Assembly: GCF_012767755.2 (NCBI RefSeq)
Contig: NZ_AP023189.1
Coordinates: 1,426,001-1,490,000 of the forward strand
Length of the DNA stretch: 64,000 nucleotides
Reading direction: 5' to 3'
Origin: Pseudomonas tohonis
GTDB taxonomy: Bacteria > Pseudomonadota > Gammaproteobacteria > Pseudomonadales > Pseudomonadaceae
In this document: positions 38,422 through 50,180 of the stretch, in pieces
Position numbering within the stretch: position 1 is the first letter of the stretch
How the letters are laid out: each line of letters opens with the position of its first letter
Made by a program: the position numbers and the translations under genes
Notes under the pieces: model-generated
The model's input: the letters and a program-made list of their open reading frames with translations, nothing else
Database searches by the model: none
Told to the model about the DNA's origin: nothing

Positions 38422-38457
38422 ATTCCCGTTGTTCATGGCCCCATGAGCAACGGGAAT
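38422..38457. terminator. Long inverted repeat after argJ
   Basis: A 17-bp stem with one G-U-type wobble: 38422-38438 begins ATTCCCGTTG and 38441-38457 ends CAACGGGAAT. No U-run follows (TTGCC), so it may act as an RNA-stabilising or Rho-assisted structure instead of a classical terminator. Confidence 0.6.
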
Positions 38458-38527
38458 TTGCCATCCCCGCCTGCGCCTTTTAAGGTCCAGCGACCCCTCT
38501 GGATAACCGGGTCTCAAGGAGAAACGC

Positions 38528-39169
38528 ATGGCACTCACCCTGGTCATCGGCAACAAGAACTACTCGTCCTGGTCGCTGCGCGGCTGGCTCGCCATGGCGC
38601 TCACCGAGGCCCCTTTCGAAGAGCTGCGCATCCCGCTCTACGCTGCCGATAGCCACAGGCGCCTGCTGGCCCATTCGCCCACCGCCAAGGTGCCGGTGCT
38701 GGAGACCGAGGCCGATGGCGCGATCTGGGACTCCCTGGCCATTGCCGAATACCTTGCCGAGCGCTTCCCCGAGGCCCACCTCTGGCCCTTCGGCCAGGCG
38801 GCCCGCGCCCATGCGCGAGCCATCTGCGCCGAGATGCACAGCGGCTTCGTCGCCTTGCGCAGCCACATGCCCATGGACATGAAGCGCAACCAGGCGCTGG
38901 ATGGCATCCCCGAAGAGGCCGCCGAGGACATCCGCCGCATCTGCGCCATCTGGTCGGATTGCCGTCGCCGTTTCGGCCAGGACGGCCCCTATCTGTTCGG
39001 CCATGCCAGCATCGCCGATGCCTTCTACGCGCCGGTGGCCAGCCGCCTGCGCAGCTACGCCGTCGAGCTTCCCGGCGAAGCCGCGGCCTACGTCGACACC
39101 ATCTACCGGTGGCCCGCGTTCCAGCGCTGGTACCAGGCCGCCCTGCAGGAAACGGAGATCATCGAATGA
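38528..39169 (+). CDS. Glutathione S-transferase family protein
   Basis: 213 residues. N-terminal thioredoxin-like domain with NKNYSSWSLRGWLAM (the candidate catalytic serine is in the SSWS stretch) and AKVPVLE (cis-proline glutathione site), then the SLAIAEYLAE motif and an all-helical C-terminal domain from about residue 85. The N-terminal SSWS signature belongs to a bacterial subgroup whose natural substrates are mostly unknown. AAGGAGAAACGC precedes the ATG. The stop overlaps the next gene by three bases, so it is probably cotranscribed with the Nudix hydrolase. Confidence 0.9.
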   Translation: MALTLVIGNKNYSSWSLRGWLAMALTEAPFEELRIPLYAADSHRRLLAHSPTAKVPVLETEADGAIWDSLAIAEYLAERFPEAHLWPFGQAARAHARAICAEMHSGFVALRSHMPMDMKRNQALDGIPEEAAEDIRRICAIWSDCRRRFGQDGPYLFGHASIADAFYAPVASRLRSYAVELPGEAAAYVDTIYRWPAFQRWYQAALQETEIIE

Positions 39170-40113
39170 AGCGAGTGCACGTCGCAGCCGCGGTCATCCG
39201 CGGCGCCGACGGCCGGGTGCTGATCGCACGCCGCCCGGACGACAAACACCAGGGCGGCCTGTGGGAGTTCCCGGGCGGCAAGGTGGAGGAAGGCGAGGCC
39301 GTGCAGGCGGCCTTGTCGCGGGAGCTGGAAGAGGAACTGGGCATCCGCGTGAGCGCCTCGCGCCCGCTGATCCAGGTGCATCACGACTATCCCGACAAGC
39401 AGGTGCTGCTGGATGTCTGGGAAGTCACCGCCTTCGATGGCGAGCCACACGGTGCCGAAGGCCAGCCGCTGGCCTGGGCCAGCAACCATGAACTGGGCGA
39501 CTACCAGTTCCCCGCCGCCAACCAGCCGATCGTGGCGGCCGCGCGCCTGCCCGACCGCTACCTGATCACGCCCGACGAGCTGGAGCCCCAGGAACTGTTG
39601 CAGGGTGTCCGCGCCGCGCTGGCCGAAGGCGCAAAGCTGATCCAGCTGCGCGCGCCGAACATGTTCGACGCCCAGTACCGCGACCTGGCCGTGGATATCC
39701 AGGGGCTCTGCGCCCGTCGTGCACAGCTGATGCTCAAAGGGCCGCTGGAATGGCTGGGGGACTTTCCCGCCGCCGGCTGGCACCTCACCGCCGACCAGTT
39801 GCGGCGCTACGCCCCCCGCGGCCGCCCGTTCCCCAGGGAGCGCTGGCTGGCTGCTTCCTGCCACAGCGCGCAAGAGCTGGAGCTGGCGACCGAGATGGGC
39901 GTGGACTTCGTCACCCTGTCGCCCCTGCAACCCACCCAGACCCACCCCGAAGCCCAGCCGCTGGGCTGGGACGCTGCACGGGAAATGATCCGTCGCTTCA
40001 ACAAACCGGTGTTCCTGCTCGGCGGCGTCGGCCCCGACGACACCGAGCGCGCCTGGCAGATCGGCGCCCAGGGTGTGGCGGGGATACGGGCGTTCTGGCC
40101 CGCTCGAGTTTGA
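39166..40113 (+). CDS. mutT: Nudix hydrolase MutT fused to a thiamine-phosphate-synthase-like domain
   Basis: 315 residues. Residues 1-130 form a MutT-type Nudix domain with an intact Nudix box (GGKVEEGEAVQAALSREL then EEELGI); such enzymes destroy 8-oxo-dGTP and prevent A:T to C:G transversion. Residues 135-315 form a ThiE/TenI-like TIM barrel (KLIQLRAPNMF; GWHLTADQL; FVTLSPLQPTQTHP; FLLGGVGPDD). The phosphate-binding glycine pattern is only partly kept, so catalytic thiamin activity is doubtful. The fusion is common in Pseudomonas. The true start is ATG 39166, overlapping the GST stop. The stop codon is the first three bases of a heptamer repeat. Confidence 0.93.
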   Translation: MKRVHVAAAVIRGADGRVLIARRPDDKHQGGLWEFPGGKVEEGEAVQAALSRELEEELGIRVSASRPLIQVHHDYPDKQVLLDVWEVTAFDGEPHGAEGQPLAWASNHELGDYQFPAANQPIVAAARLPDRYLITPDELEPQELLQGVRAALAEGAKLIQLRAPNMFDAQYRDLAVDIQGLCARRAQLMLKGPLEWLGDFPAAGWHLTADQLRRYAPRGRPFPRERWLAASCHSAQELELATEMGVDFVTLSPLQPTQTHPEAQPLGWDAAREMIRRFNKPVFLLGGVGPDDTERAWQIGAQGVAGIRAFWPARV

Positions 40114-40131
40114 AGCTTGAAGCTTGAAGCT
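40111..40131 (+). repeat. Three tandem copies of the heptamer TGAAGCT
   Basis: Perfect 7-bp tandem repeat, copies at 40111, 40118 and 40125. The first copy contains the mutT stop codon TGA. The unit differs by one base from the unit of the large array at 40277-40437 read on the opposite strand (GGAAGCT). Confidence 0.95.
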
Positions 40132-40276
40132 TCTTCTGTGTTGATGGATGCCCTCGTTGCATCCACCGGCGGTGCCGATCCGGGTTCCGCTAGGTGGGGC
40201 AGTGAAGCGGGGTTCACCTACATCCAGTCAAATAAATAAGCCTAGGGGTTGACGGCTTCCGTCGATCCCCCAGGCT
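40132..40276. other. Gap between the two heptamer arrays
   Basis: About 145 bases between mutT and the large array. It contains no credible reading frame. I see short imperfect inverted repeats only and no recognised element. Confidence 0.5.
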
Positions 40277-40437
40277 CTTCCAGCTTCCAGCTTCCAGCTT
40301 CCAGCTTCCAGCTTCCAGCTTCCAGCTTCCAGCTTCCAGCTTCCAGCTTCCAGCTTCCAGCTTCCAGCTTCCAGCTTCCAGCTTCCAGCTTCCAGCTTCC
40401 AGCTTCCAGCTTCCAGCTTCCAGCTTCCAGCTTCCAG
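40277..40437. repeat. Perfect tandem array of 23 copies of the heptamer CTTCCAG
   Basis: 161 bases, exactly 23 x 7, with no sequence variation between copies. It ends three bases from the stop codon of the convergent adenosyltransferase gene (40441-40443), whose transcript therefore reads into (GGAAGCT)n. A repeat this uniform should mutate readily in copy number. Because the unit is not a multiple of three, all frames through it stay open and translate as a seven-residue repeat; I do not consider these real proteins. Confidence 0.97.
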
Positions 40438-40440
40438 CCG

Positions 40441-41013
40441 TCAGCGCGAAGCCGCCTGCCACAACACCTCGTCCACACCCTCGCGCCGTGCGATGAGACG
40501 GGCAGCGACGAAGAGGAGGTCGGAGAGGCGGTTGAGGTAGGCCAGCAATTCCGCACGCAAGGGCTCCTCGGCGTTGAGTGCCTGGGCGCGGCGTTCGGCG
40601 GTGCGGGCGGCGGAGCGGCAGACGTGGGCCTGGGCCACCAGGGACGAGCCGCCGGGCAGAATGAAGTTCTTCAGCGGGCCCAGCTCCTCGTTCCAGCGGT
40701 CGATGGCCGCTTCCAGGCGCTGCACCTCGCTCTCCTGCAGCACCTGGTACTCCGGCATGGACAGTTCGCCGCCCAGGTCGAACAGGCGATGCTGGCAGGG
40801 GGCGAGGACGTCGATCACATCCCCCAAGGCCGGCCGGGCTGCGTGTCGCTCGGCCAGTTGCGCCAGCAGCAGGCCCAGGTGGCTGTTGAGCGAGTCCACC
40901 TCGCCGATGGCCTCGATACGCGGGTGGTCCTTGGCGACGCGACGGTTGCCGGAAAGCCCGGTCTCGCCCGTGTCGCCGGTGCGGGTGTAGATCTTCGAGA
41001 GGCGGTTGCCCAT
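40441..41013 (-). CDS. PduO-type cob(I)alamin adenosyltransferase
   Basis: 190 residues. It transfers the 5'-deoxyadenosyl group of ATP to cob(I)alamin to form coenzyme B12. The PduO/MMAB-type signature is clear: the N-terminal ATP loop KIYTRTGDTGETGLSG, then RIEAIGEVDSLNSHLGLL near residue 32, FILPGGSSLVAQAHVCRSAA (shown in part) and the terminal LNRLSDLLFVAARLIA. The start is one base downstream of the histidine-kinase stop region, suggesting cotranscription with 41015-44943. The C terminus lies directly against the heptamer array. Confidence 0.94.
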   Translation of the reverse strand: MGNRLSKIYTRTGDTGETGLSGNRRVAKDHPRIEAIGEVDSLNSHLGLLLAQLAERHAARPALGDVIDVLAPCQHRLFDLGGELSMPEYQVLQESEVQRLEAAIDRWNEELGPLKNFILPGGSSLVAQAHVCRSAARTAERRAQALNAEEPLRAELLAYLNRLSDLLFVAARLIARREGVDEVLWQAASR

Positions 41014-41014
41014 A

Positions 41015-43027
<2,013 letters not shown>

Positions 43028-43072
43028 GGGGTGGGGTCCAGGCGGTTGGGCTGCCGGCAGGGTAGCGCGGGG

Positions 43073-44943
<1,871 letters not shown>

Positions 44944-45087
44944 GGCAGGCTCACAGGGAAGTGGCAAGGGTTGGCGGTAGTGGCTTGTTGCTATTAGTGC
45001 CTATTTCAGCAGGTTTTGCGTCCGCCTGTCAGAGCTGAATGCTTAGCTGCCATGCAATCCTGCAAAAATCGGGCTCCGTTGCTCAGT

Positions 45088-45093
45088 TATAAT
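45088..45093 (+). promoter_or_regulatory. -10 element for yajQ
   Basis: Perfect TATAAT in the 227-base gap between the receiver-GGDEF gene and yajQ. No good -35 is visible at 16-18 bp. The rest of the gap has no reading frame or clear structure. Confidence 0.4.
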
Positions 45094-45170
45094 GGGCCCG
45101 CTTTTTTTACCGTCAAGCCAGGCGCCTTCCTTACGTGATGTGGGTCGCGCCGTCTATCTGGAGGAATCCC

Positions 45171-45650
45171 ATGCCATCGTTCGACGTGGTGTCCGAGCTG
45201 GACAAACACGAGCTCACCAACGCGGTGGACAACGCGATCAAGGAGCTCGCTCGCCGCTTCGACCTGCGCGGCAAGTGCAGTTTCGAGAGCAAGGACAAGG
45301 CCGTCACCCTGACCGCCGAAGCCGACTTCATGCTGGAGCAGATGCTCGACATCCTGCGCAGCAACCTGATCAAGCGCAAGATCGATATCCACTGCATGGA
45401 GATCGAGGATCACTATGCGTCCGGCAAGGTGGTCAAGCAGGAAGTGAAGTTCCGCGAGGGCATCGAGAAGGAGCTGGCGAAGAAGATCGTCGCGCTGATC
45501 AAGGAGCGCAAGCTCAAGGTCCAGGCCGCGATCCAGGGCGAGCAGGTGCGTGTCACCGGCAAGAAGCGCGACGACCTGCAGGAAGCCATCGCCATGCTGC
45601 GCGGCGAGCCCCTGGACTTCCCGCTGCAGTACACCAACTTCCGCGATTGA
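45171..45650 (+). CDS. yajQ: YajQ family nucleotide-binding protein
   Basis: 159 residues. YajQ proteins have two RNP-like ferredoxin folds and bind nucleotides; a Xanthomonas member binds c-di-GMP and acts in transcription. The sequence is highly conserved: [20 protein letters not shown] at the start and [20 protein letters not shown] near residue 120. The start is set by GGAGG at 45161-45165; the frame is open upstream to 45135 without homology. Its neighbourhood with a GGDEF-type protein is suggestive but not proof of a shared pathway. Confidence 0.95.
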   Translation: MPSFDVVSELDKHELTNAVDNAIKELARRFDLRGKCSFESKDKAVTLTAEADFMLEQMLDILRSNLIKRKIDIHCMEIEDHYASGKVVKQEVKFREGIEKELAKKIVALIKERKLKVQAAIQGEQVRVTGKKRDDLQEAIAMLRGEPLDFPLQYTNFRD

Positions 45651-45710
45651 CGCTGCTTTTTTGAACCTTCACCGCTGGCCCGCGTCGCAACGTGCAGGGT
45701 CAGCGACCTG

Positions 45711-45736
45711 CGCCGTGGCCTGTCCACGGCGTTTTT
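45711..45736 (+). terminator. Terminator of yajQ
   Basis: CGCCGTGG (45711-45718) / CCACGGCG (45724-45731) followed by TTTTT. Confidence 0.9.
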
Positions 45737-45767
45737 GTTCTCGTGAAGGCAAGAAAGGAGAGTGCGT

Positions 45768-46598
45768 GTGGATATAACCGTCGACGAACTGGTCAGGCGA
45801 TCCGAAGGCTGGCTGCCGATCATCCTCGAGTACAGCGGCAAGCTCACGCTGGCCCTGATCACCCTGCTGATCGGCTGGTGGCTGATCAACCGGATCACCA
45901 ACCGGGTCAGCAACCTTTTGGCCATGCGCCGGGTCGACAAGACCCTGCACGGCTTCATCGGCAGCCTGGCCAACATGGTCCTCAAGGTGCTGCTGCTGGT
46001 CAGCGTGGCCTCCATGGTCGGCATCGAGACCACGTCCTTCATCGCCGCCATCGGTGCGGCCGGCCTGGCCATCGGCCTGGCCTTGCAGGGCAGCCTGGCG
46101 AACTTCGCCGGCGGCGTGCTGATCCTGCTGTTCCGCCCCTTCAAGGCCGGCGATTTCATCGAGGCCCAGGGCGTGATGGGGACGGTGGACCAGATCCAGA
46201 TCTTCCACACCGTGCTGCGTACCGGTGACAACAAGACCGTGATCGTGCCCAACGGCTCGCTGTCCAACGGCATCATCACCAACTACTCGAACCAGGCCAC
46301 CCGCCAGGTGCTGTACGACGTCAAGGTCGACTACGCCAGCGACCTGGCCAAGGCCCGCGAGGTGCTGCTCAAGCTCGCCGAGGACCCGCGTGTGCACAAG
46401 GACCCGGCTCCGGTGGTGGTGGTCTCCGCATTGGGGGACACCTCGATCAACCTGTCGCTGCGCATGTGGACCTCCAACGCCGACTACTGGGGCGTGATCT
46501 TCATGCTCAACGAGTCGGTGCGCGACAAGTTGCACGAGGCGGGCGTCCAGCTCGCCCAGCCGCCGCGCATGGTGCAGGTGGTCCCCAGCGCAGGGTGA
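45768..46598 (+). CDS. mscS: Small-conductance mechanosensitive channel MscS
   Basis: 276 residues. Opens under membrane tension to release solutes during hypo-osmotic shock. Three membrane helices; the pore helix is the alanine-glycine-rich GAAGLAIGLALQGSLANFAG near residue 92, followed by the beta domain (FRPFKAGDFIEAQGVMGTV) and the C-terminal vestibule. Two GTG codons compete for the start; the AGGAG at 45756-45760 is 7 bases from GTG 45768 but only 1 base from GTG 45762, so 45768 is preferred. Confidence 0.93.
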   Translation: MDITVDELVRRSEGWLPIILEYSGKLTLALITLLIGWWLINRITNRVSNLLAMRRVDKTLHGFIGSLANMVLKVLLLVSVASMVGIETTSFIAAIGAAGLAIGLALQGSLANFAGGVLILLFRPFKAGDFIEAQGVMGTVDQIQIFHTVLRTGDNKTVIVPNGSLSNGIITNYSNQATRQVLYDVKVDYASDLAKAREVLLKLAEDPRVHKDPAPVVVVSALGDTSINLSLRMWTSNADYWGVIFMLNESVRDKLHEAGVQLAQPPRMVQVVPSAG

Positions 46599-46612
46599 GG
46601 CGATTACGAGAA

Positions 46613-46635
46613 GGCCGGCGAATGCCGGCCTTTTT
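46613..46635 (+). terminator. Terminator of mscS
   Basis: GGCCGGC (46613-46619) / GCCGGCC (46624-46630) followed by TTTTT; it lies before the convergent ampG stop. Confidence 0.9.
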
Positions 46636-46652
46636 CATGTCCGTGGAGAGCG

Positions 46653-48422
46653 CTACGGCTGTTCCGACTGCGCGCGAGCAGCGGGGGGCTGGGGCGCGGG
46701 GGGCGTGTCCGCTTCCGTGGTCGGCGGGGTGCTGCTGTCGGGCTGCCGGCGCTCCTGGCCCCACTGCACGGCGATGAGGATCAGCGTCGGCACGCCGAGC
46801 AGCGCGGTGAGCTGGAAGAACTGGTGGTAGCCGAGGGATTCGACCATCACGCCCGAGTAGCCGCCGATCAGCCTCGGCAGCAGCAGCATGATGGAGCTGA
46901 GCAGCGCGTACTGGGTGGCGGAGAACTTCAGGTTGGTGAGGCTCGACAGGTAGGCGACGAAGGCCGAGGTGGCGAGCCCCGCGCTGAAGTTGTCGCAGGA
47001 GATGGTGAGGATCAGCATGTCCAGGTGCGGGCCCATGTCGCTGAGCACCACGAACATCAGGTTGGTCGCCGCCGACGCCGCGCCGCCGATGAAGAGGATC
47101 GGCAGGATGCCGAAGCGCACGATCAACAGGCCGCCGGCGCCGGCGCCGAGCAGGGTCATGATCAGGCCGAAGAGCTTGCTGACGCTGGCGATCTGTTCCT
47201 TGCTGAAGCCCTGGTCGATGTAGAAGACGTTGGCCATCACGCCCATCACCGTGTCCGACATGCGGTAGGTGGCGATCAGCCCCAGCAGCAGCAGCGCCTG
47301 CCAGCGGTAGCGCTGGACGAACTCGCTGATGGGCGTGACCACCGGCGCCATCAGCAGGCGGCCTGGGGCGGAGAAGCAGGCGAGGGCGATCAGCACGAAC
47401 AGCGTGCCGCGCGGCCAGGCGCCCGATGCATAGGCCTTGATGGCCGCCGCGGTGGTCACCAGGATGACGATCAGCACGATCATCGACACCGCCTGGTGGA
47501 CGAAGTCGAAGTTGGGGATCACCTTGCCCCGCGCGGCCACCAGCAACTGGCGGCGCTGCTGGCTGAGCAGCTCGCGCACCGGGGCGATCTGGCGCCGGCC
47601 CCAGGGCGACAGGCAGGCCACCAGGAAGAGGAAGTAGAGCAGGGCGCGCGGCCAGGCGCGGTCGAGCATGCCGGTGATCATCGCCGGCAGGGAGATGAGC
47701 ATCACCAGCAGGATCAGCACCGAGGCCAGCTGATCCTTGAGCTTGAAGCGCGAGGTGCTGGTCTGGACCTGGGCGTCGATGCGTGGCTCGCGCATCCACA
47801 GGCTGGTGACCAGGCCGGGCAGCATGAGGAGGGCGAACAGCAGGTAGGTGCCGGCCCAGGCCCCGTACTCGTAGCTCAACGAGGTGGAGCCGAACCATTC
47901 GGCGAAGTACAGCGCGCCAGCGGTGGCCAGCAGCGCCGAGACCCGGTAGCCGAGCATGTAGCTGGCGGCCAGGGCGGCCTGGCGGCTGTCCTCGGCGATC
48001 TCCAGGCGGTAGGCGTCGACGGCGATGTCCTGGGTGGCGGAGGCGAAGGCCACCACCACGGCGATCGCGATCAGCCAGGTCAGGTGCTGTTGCGGGTCGC
48101 ACAGGGCCATGCCCACCAGGCCCAGCGCCACCAGGACCTGGGACAGCACCAGCCAGGAACGACGGCGACCGAGGCGACCGAGCAGCGGCAGGCGGAACTG
48201 GTCCAGCAGCGGCGACCAGATCCACTTGAAGGCATAGGCGAGGCCGATGAGGCTGGCGAAGCCGATGGTCTCGCGGGAGACGCCGGCCTCGCGCAGCCAG
48301 ACGGAGAGGGTGGAGAACACCAGCATGTACGGCAGGCCGGCGGCGAAGCCCAGCAGGAGCAGCGCGAGGGTGGCCGGGCTGGCGTAGGCGGCCAGGGCGG
48401 CGCGCCAGGTACGGTGGGGCAT
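46653..48422 (-). CDS. ampG: Muropeptide permease AmpG
   Basis: 589 residues. Major-facilitator transporter that imports anhydro-muropeptides from the periplasm for recycling; in Pseudomonas it feeds the signal that induces AmpC beta-lactamase through AmpR. Signatures: LLLLGFAAGLPYMLVFSTLS near residue 20, KWIWSPLLDQFRLPLLGRLGRRR near 66 (shown in part), and ATQDIAVDAYRLEI near 128. It is longer than the E. coli protein because of an additional membrane-associated middle section (about 265-350), known for Pseudomonas AmpG, and has a proline-rich C-terminal tail. Confidence 0.95.
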   Translation of the reverse strand: MPHRTWRAALAAYASPATLALLLLGFAAGLPYMLVFSTLSVWLREAGVSRETIGFASLIGLAYAFKWIWSPLLDQFRLPLLGRLGRRRSWLVLSQVLVALGLVGMALCDPQQHLTWLIAIAVVVAFASATQDIAVDAYRLEIAEDSRQAALAASYMLGYRVSALLATAGALYFAEWFGSTSLSYEYGAWAGTYLLFALLMLPGLVTSLWMREPRIDAQVQTSTSRFKLKDQLASVLILLVMLISLPAMITGMLDRAWPRALLYFLFLVACLSPWGRRQIAPVRELLSQQRRQLLVAARGKVIPNFDFVHQAVSMIVLIVILVTTAAAIKAYASGAWPRGTLFVLIALACFSAPGRLLMAPVVTPISEFVQRYRWQALLLLGLIATYRMSDTVMGVMANVFYIDQGFSKEQIASVSKLFGLIMTLLGAGAGGLLIVRFGILPILFIGGAASAATNLMFVVLSDMGPHLDMLILTISCDNFSAGLATSAFVAYLSSLTNLKFSATQYALLSSIMLLLPRLIGGYSGVMVESLGYHQFFQLTALLGVPTLILIAVQWGQERRQPDSSTPPTTEADTPPAPQPPAARAQSEQP

Positions 48423-48497
48423 CAGGCGTGTAGTCCAGAAATCACGGGGCGGTCCATGACGAGGTGCACGCGACGGAACCGCGACAAAGCGCGCACT

Positions 48498-48878
48498 CTA
48501 ACCCTTGGGTGGCATGGGAAGCCAGCCATGCCGACGCATATCCACCCGTTCGTTATGGATGAAGACCCCCTCGGCCCGCAAACGTGCCCGCTGCTCGTCC
48601 CCGGAGGGGCTTCCGGCCGGCAGGCTGAGGCGTCCACCGGCGGCGATCACCCGGTGCCAGGGCAGGCGCGTGCCGTGGGGCAACTGGCTCAGGGTGCGCC
48701 CGACCCAGCGCGCCGCGCGACCCAGGCCGGCCATTTCGCCGAGCTGGCCGTAGCTCACCACCTTGCCTGGCGGCACCTGGGCCAGGGTCAGGTACAGCGC
48801 TTCGCGGCGCATTTCGGGGCTGGCCGTCGGCAGGTCGTGCGGGGTGTTCACGTCGGGACTTGGCTTGCGAGACGCCAT
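48498..48878 (-). CDS. atl: Alkyltransferase-like protein (Atl), inactive MGMT homologue
   Basis: 126 residues. It has the fold and DNA-reading helix of O6-alkylguanine-DNA alkyltransferases (VPPGKVVSYGQLGEMAGLGRAARWVGRTL), but the alkyl-accepting cysteine of the PCHRV motif is a tryptophan, giving PWHRV (near residue 73). Such Atl proteins bind O6-alkylguanine tightly and hand it to nucleotide-excision repair instead of repairing it. It lies 75 bases upstream of ampG on the same strand, with no evident functional link. The N-terminal 20 residues are likely disordered. Confidence 0.93.
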   Translation of the reverse strand: MASRKPSPDVNTPHDLPTASPEMRREALYLTLAQVPPGKVVSYGQLGEMAGLGRAARWVGRTLSQLPHGTRLPWHRVIAAGGRLSLPAGSPSGDEQRARLRAEGVFIHNERVDMRRHGWLPMPPKG

Positions 48879-49006
48879 GGCGGCGGGTGTCCGGTGCGGG
48901 GTGGTGGCCAGGATAGGACGGCGACACAGGGGGCGACAACCGCTCTGCGACAGGTCCTGCCGAAGCCTCTTTTTGTGGAACTTGAGGCTTGTCCGTCGGT
49001 CAGTCC

Positions 49007-49034
49007 TTGCTCAGTCGCCGGGCTTGCGGATAAT
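49007..49034 (+). promoter_or_regulatory. Promoter for the DUF481 outer-membrane protein gene
   Basis: TTGCTC (49007-49012), 16-base spacer, GATAAT (49029-49034); transcription would begin about 30 bases before the ATG at 49073. Confidence 0.55.
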
Positions 49035-49072
49035 GCCCGGTTTTTCGCGAACTTGAGCCCGTGTATCCGCCT

Positions 49073-50077
49073 ATGTTGTCCAGAACCCTGTTGTGCCTAG
49101 CCATTGCGGCTGCCTCGACCCCCTCCCTCGCCGACACCGTGTGGATGAAGAACGGCGATCGCCTGTCCGGCAAGATCAGGGTCTTCGACGGCGGCAAATT
49201 GATGCTCGAAACCGACTACGGCGGCTCCATCCCGCTGGATTGGAAGAAGATCGCCACCCTGGAAAGCGAGCAGGAGCTGATGATCAAGCAGGACGATGTC
49301 ACCGGCGAGCGCGCCAAGACCCTGCGCCCGGCCGAGCCCGGCAAGGTGATCCTGGCCAACGGCGAGGCGCCCAGGACCGTCGAGCTGGCCAGCATCGAGC
49401 AGATCATGAAGCCCAAGCCCTTCGTCGAGGACCTGACCTGGTCCGGCAACGTCGACCTGGCCCTGGACTACAAGCGCGCCGAGAAGGACACCGACGACTA
49501 CGACGTCGACTTCAAGACCAAGGCCCGCCACGGCCGCTGGCGCCACAACGCCACGGGCGAGTACAACCGCGAGTTCCAGGACGACGTGAAGACCACCGAG
49601 AACTGGGAGCTCGAGTACGCCCTGGACCGGTTCATCACCGACAAGTTCTTCTGGCAGGGCCGCGCCGAATACAAGCGCGACAAGATCGAGGACCTGGAGC
49701 GCCAGCGCACCCTCGGTACCGGTCCCGGCTACCAGTTCTGGGACGACGAGCTGGGCGCATTCTCCCTGGCGTCCCTGGTCAACCGCACCGACTACGAGTA
49801 CGCCAATGGCGAGAAGGACAACTTCTACGCGCTCAGCGTGAAGTGGGACTACAACCGCTACCTGGTGGGCAAGACGGTCGAGCTCTTCACCGTCGGCGAA
49901 GTCGGCCGCCCGCTGGGCAATGCCGCCGACTACTCCCTGGATGCCGAAGTGGGCCTGCGCTACAAGGTCACCGACTGGGCCTCGCTCAACCTGAAGGCCG
50001 AGAAGGACATGGTCAGCGGCTCCGAAGGCGAGATCGACGAGACCCGCTACACCGTTGGTTTCGGCGTGGGTTGGTAA
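49073..50077 (+). CDS. DUF481 outer-membrane beta-barrel protein (YdiY-like)
   Basis: 334 residues. A signal peptide (MLSRTLLCLAIAAASTPSLA) precedes a small N-terminal beta domain with WMKNGDRLSGKIRVFDGGKL, then about 200 residues of alternating strands with aromatic girdles (TWSGNVDLALDYKRAEKD; WELEYALDRFITDKFFW) ending in GFGVGW, the terminal aromatic expected for BAM-dependent insertion. Family function is unknown; some members respond to salt or acid. The start is ATG 49073; a GTG 12 bases earlier is less likely because signal peptides rarely begin with that extension. Confidence 0.88.
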   Translation: MLSRTLLCLAIAAASTPSLADTVWMKNGDRLSGKIRVFDGGKLMLETDYGGSIPLDWKKIATLESEQELMIKQDDVTGERAKTLRPAEPGKVILANGEAPRTVELASIEQIMKPKPFVEDLTWSGNVDLALDYKRAEKDTDDYDVDFKTKARHGRWRHNATGEYNREFQDDVKTTENWELEYALDRFITDKFFWQGRAEYKRDKIEDLERQRTLGTGPGYQFWDDELGAFSLASLVNRTDYEYANGEKDNFYALSVKWDYNRYLVGKTVELFTVGEVGRPLGNAADYSLDAEVGLRYKVTDWASLNLKAEKDMVSGSEGEIDETRYTVGFGVGW

Positions 50078-50142
50078 GCATCCAGCCGGCTCTCCCGGGC
50101 TGAAGCCTGGGCTACGGGCCTGCAACCGCCGGACAAGAAAAA

Positions 50143-50165
50143 GCCCCGCTGATGCGGGGCTTTTT
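50143..50165. terminator. Terminator after the DUF481 gene, probably bidirectional
   Basis: GCCCCGC (50143-50149) / GCGGGGC (50154-50160) with A-run before and TTTTT after, between two convergent genes. Confidence 0.92.
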
Positions 50166-50180
50166 CATTGCGGCTCGGCC

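Noticed and set aside
40277..40437. CRISPR-like array
   Set aside because: The repeat is a 7-bp head-to-tail unit without spacers, and no cas gene is nearby.
40214..40556. Repeat proteins of KLEAGSW units on the minus strand
   Set aside because: Any frame through a stop-free 7-bp repeat gives such a product; there is no ribosome-binding site or homology and it overlaps the adenosyltransferase gene.
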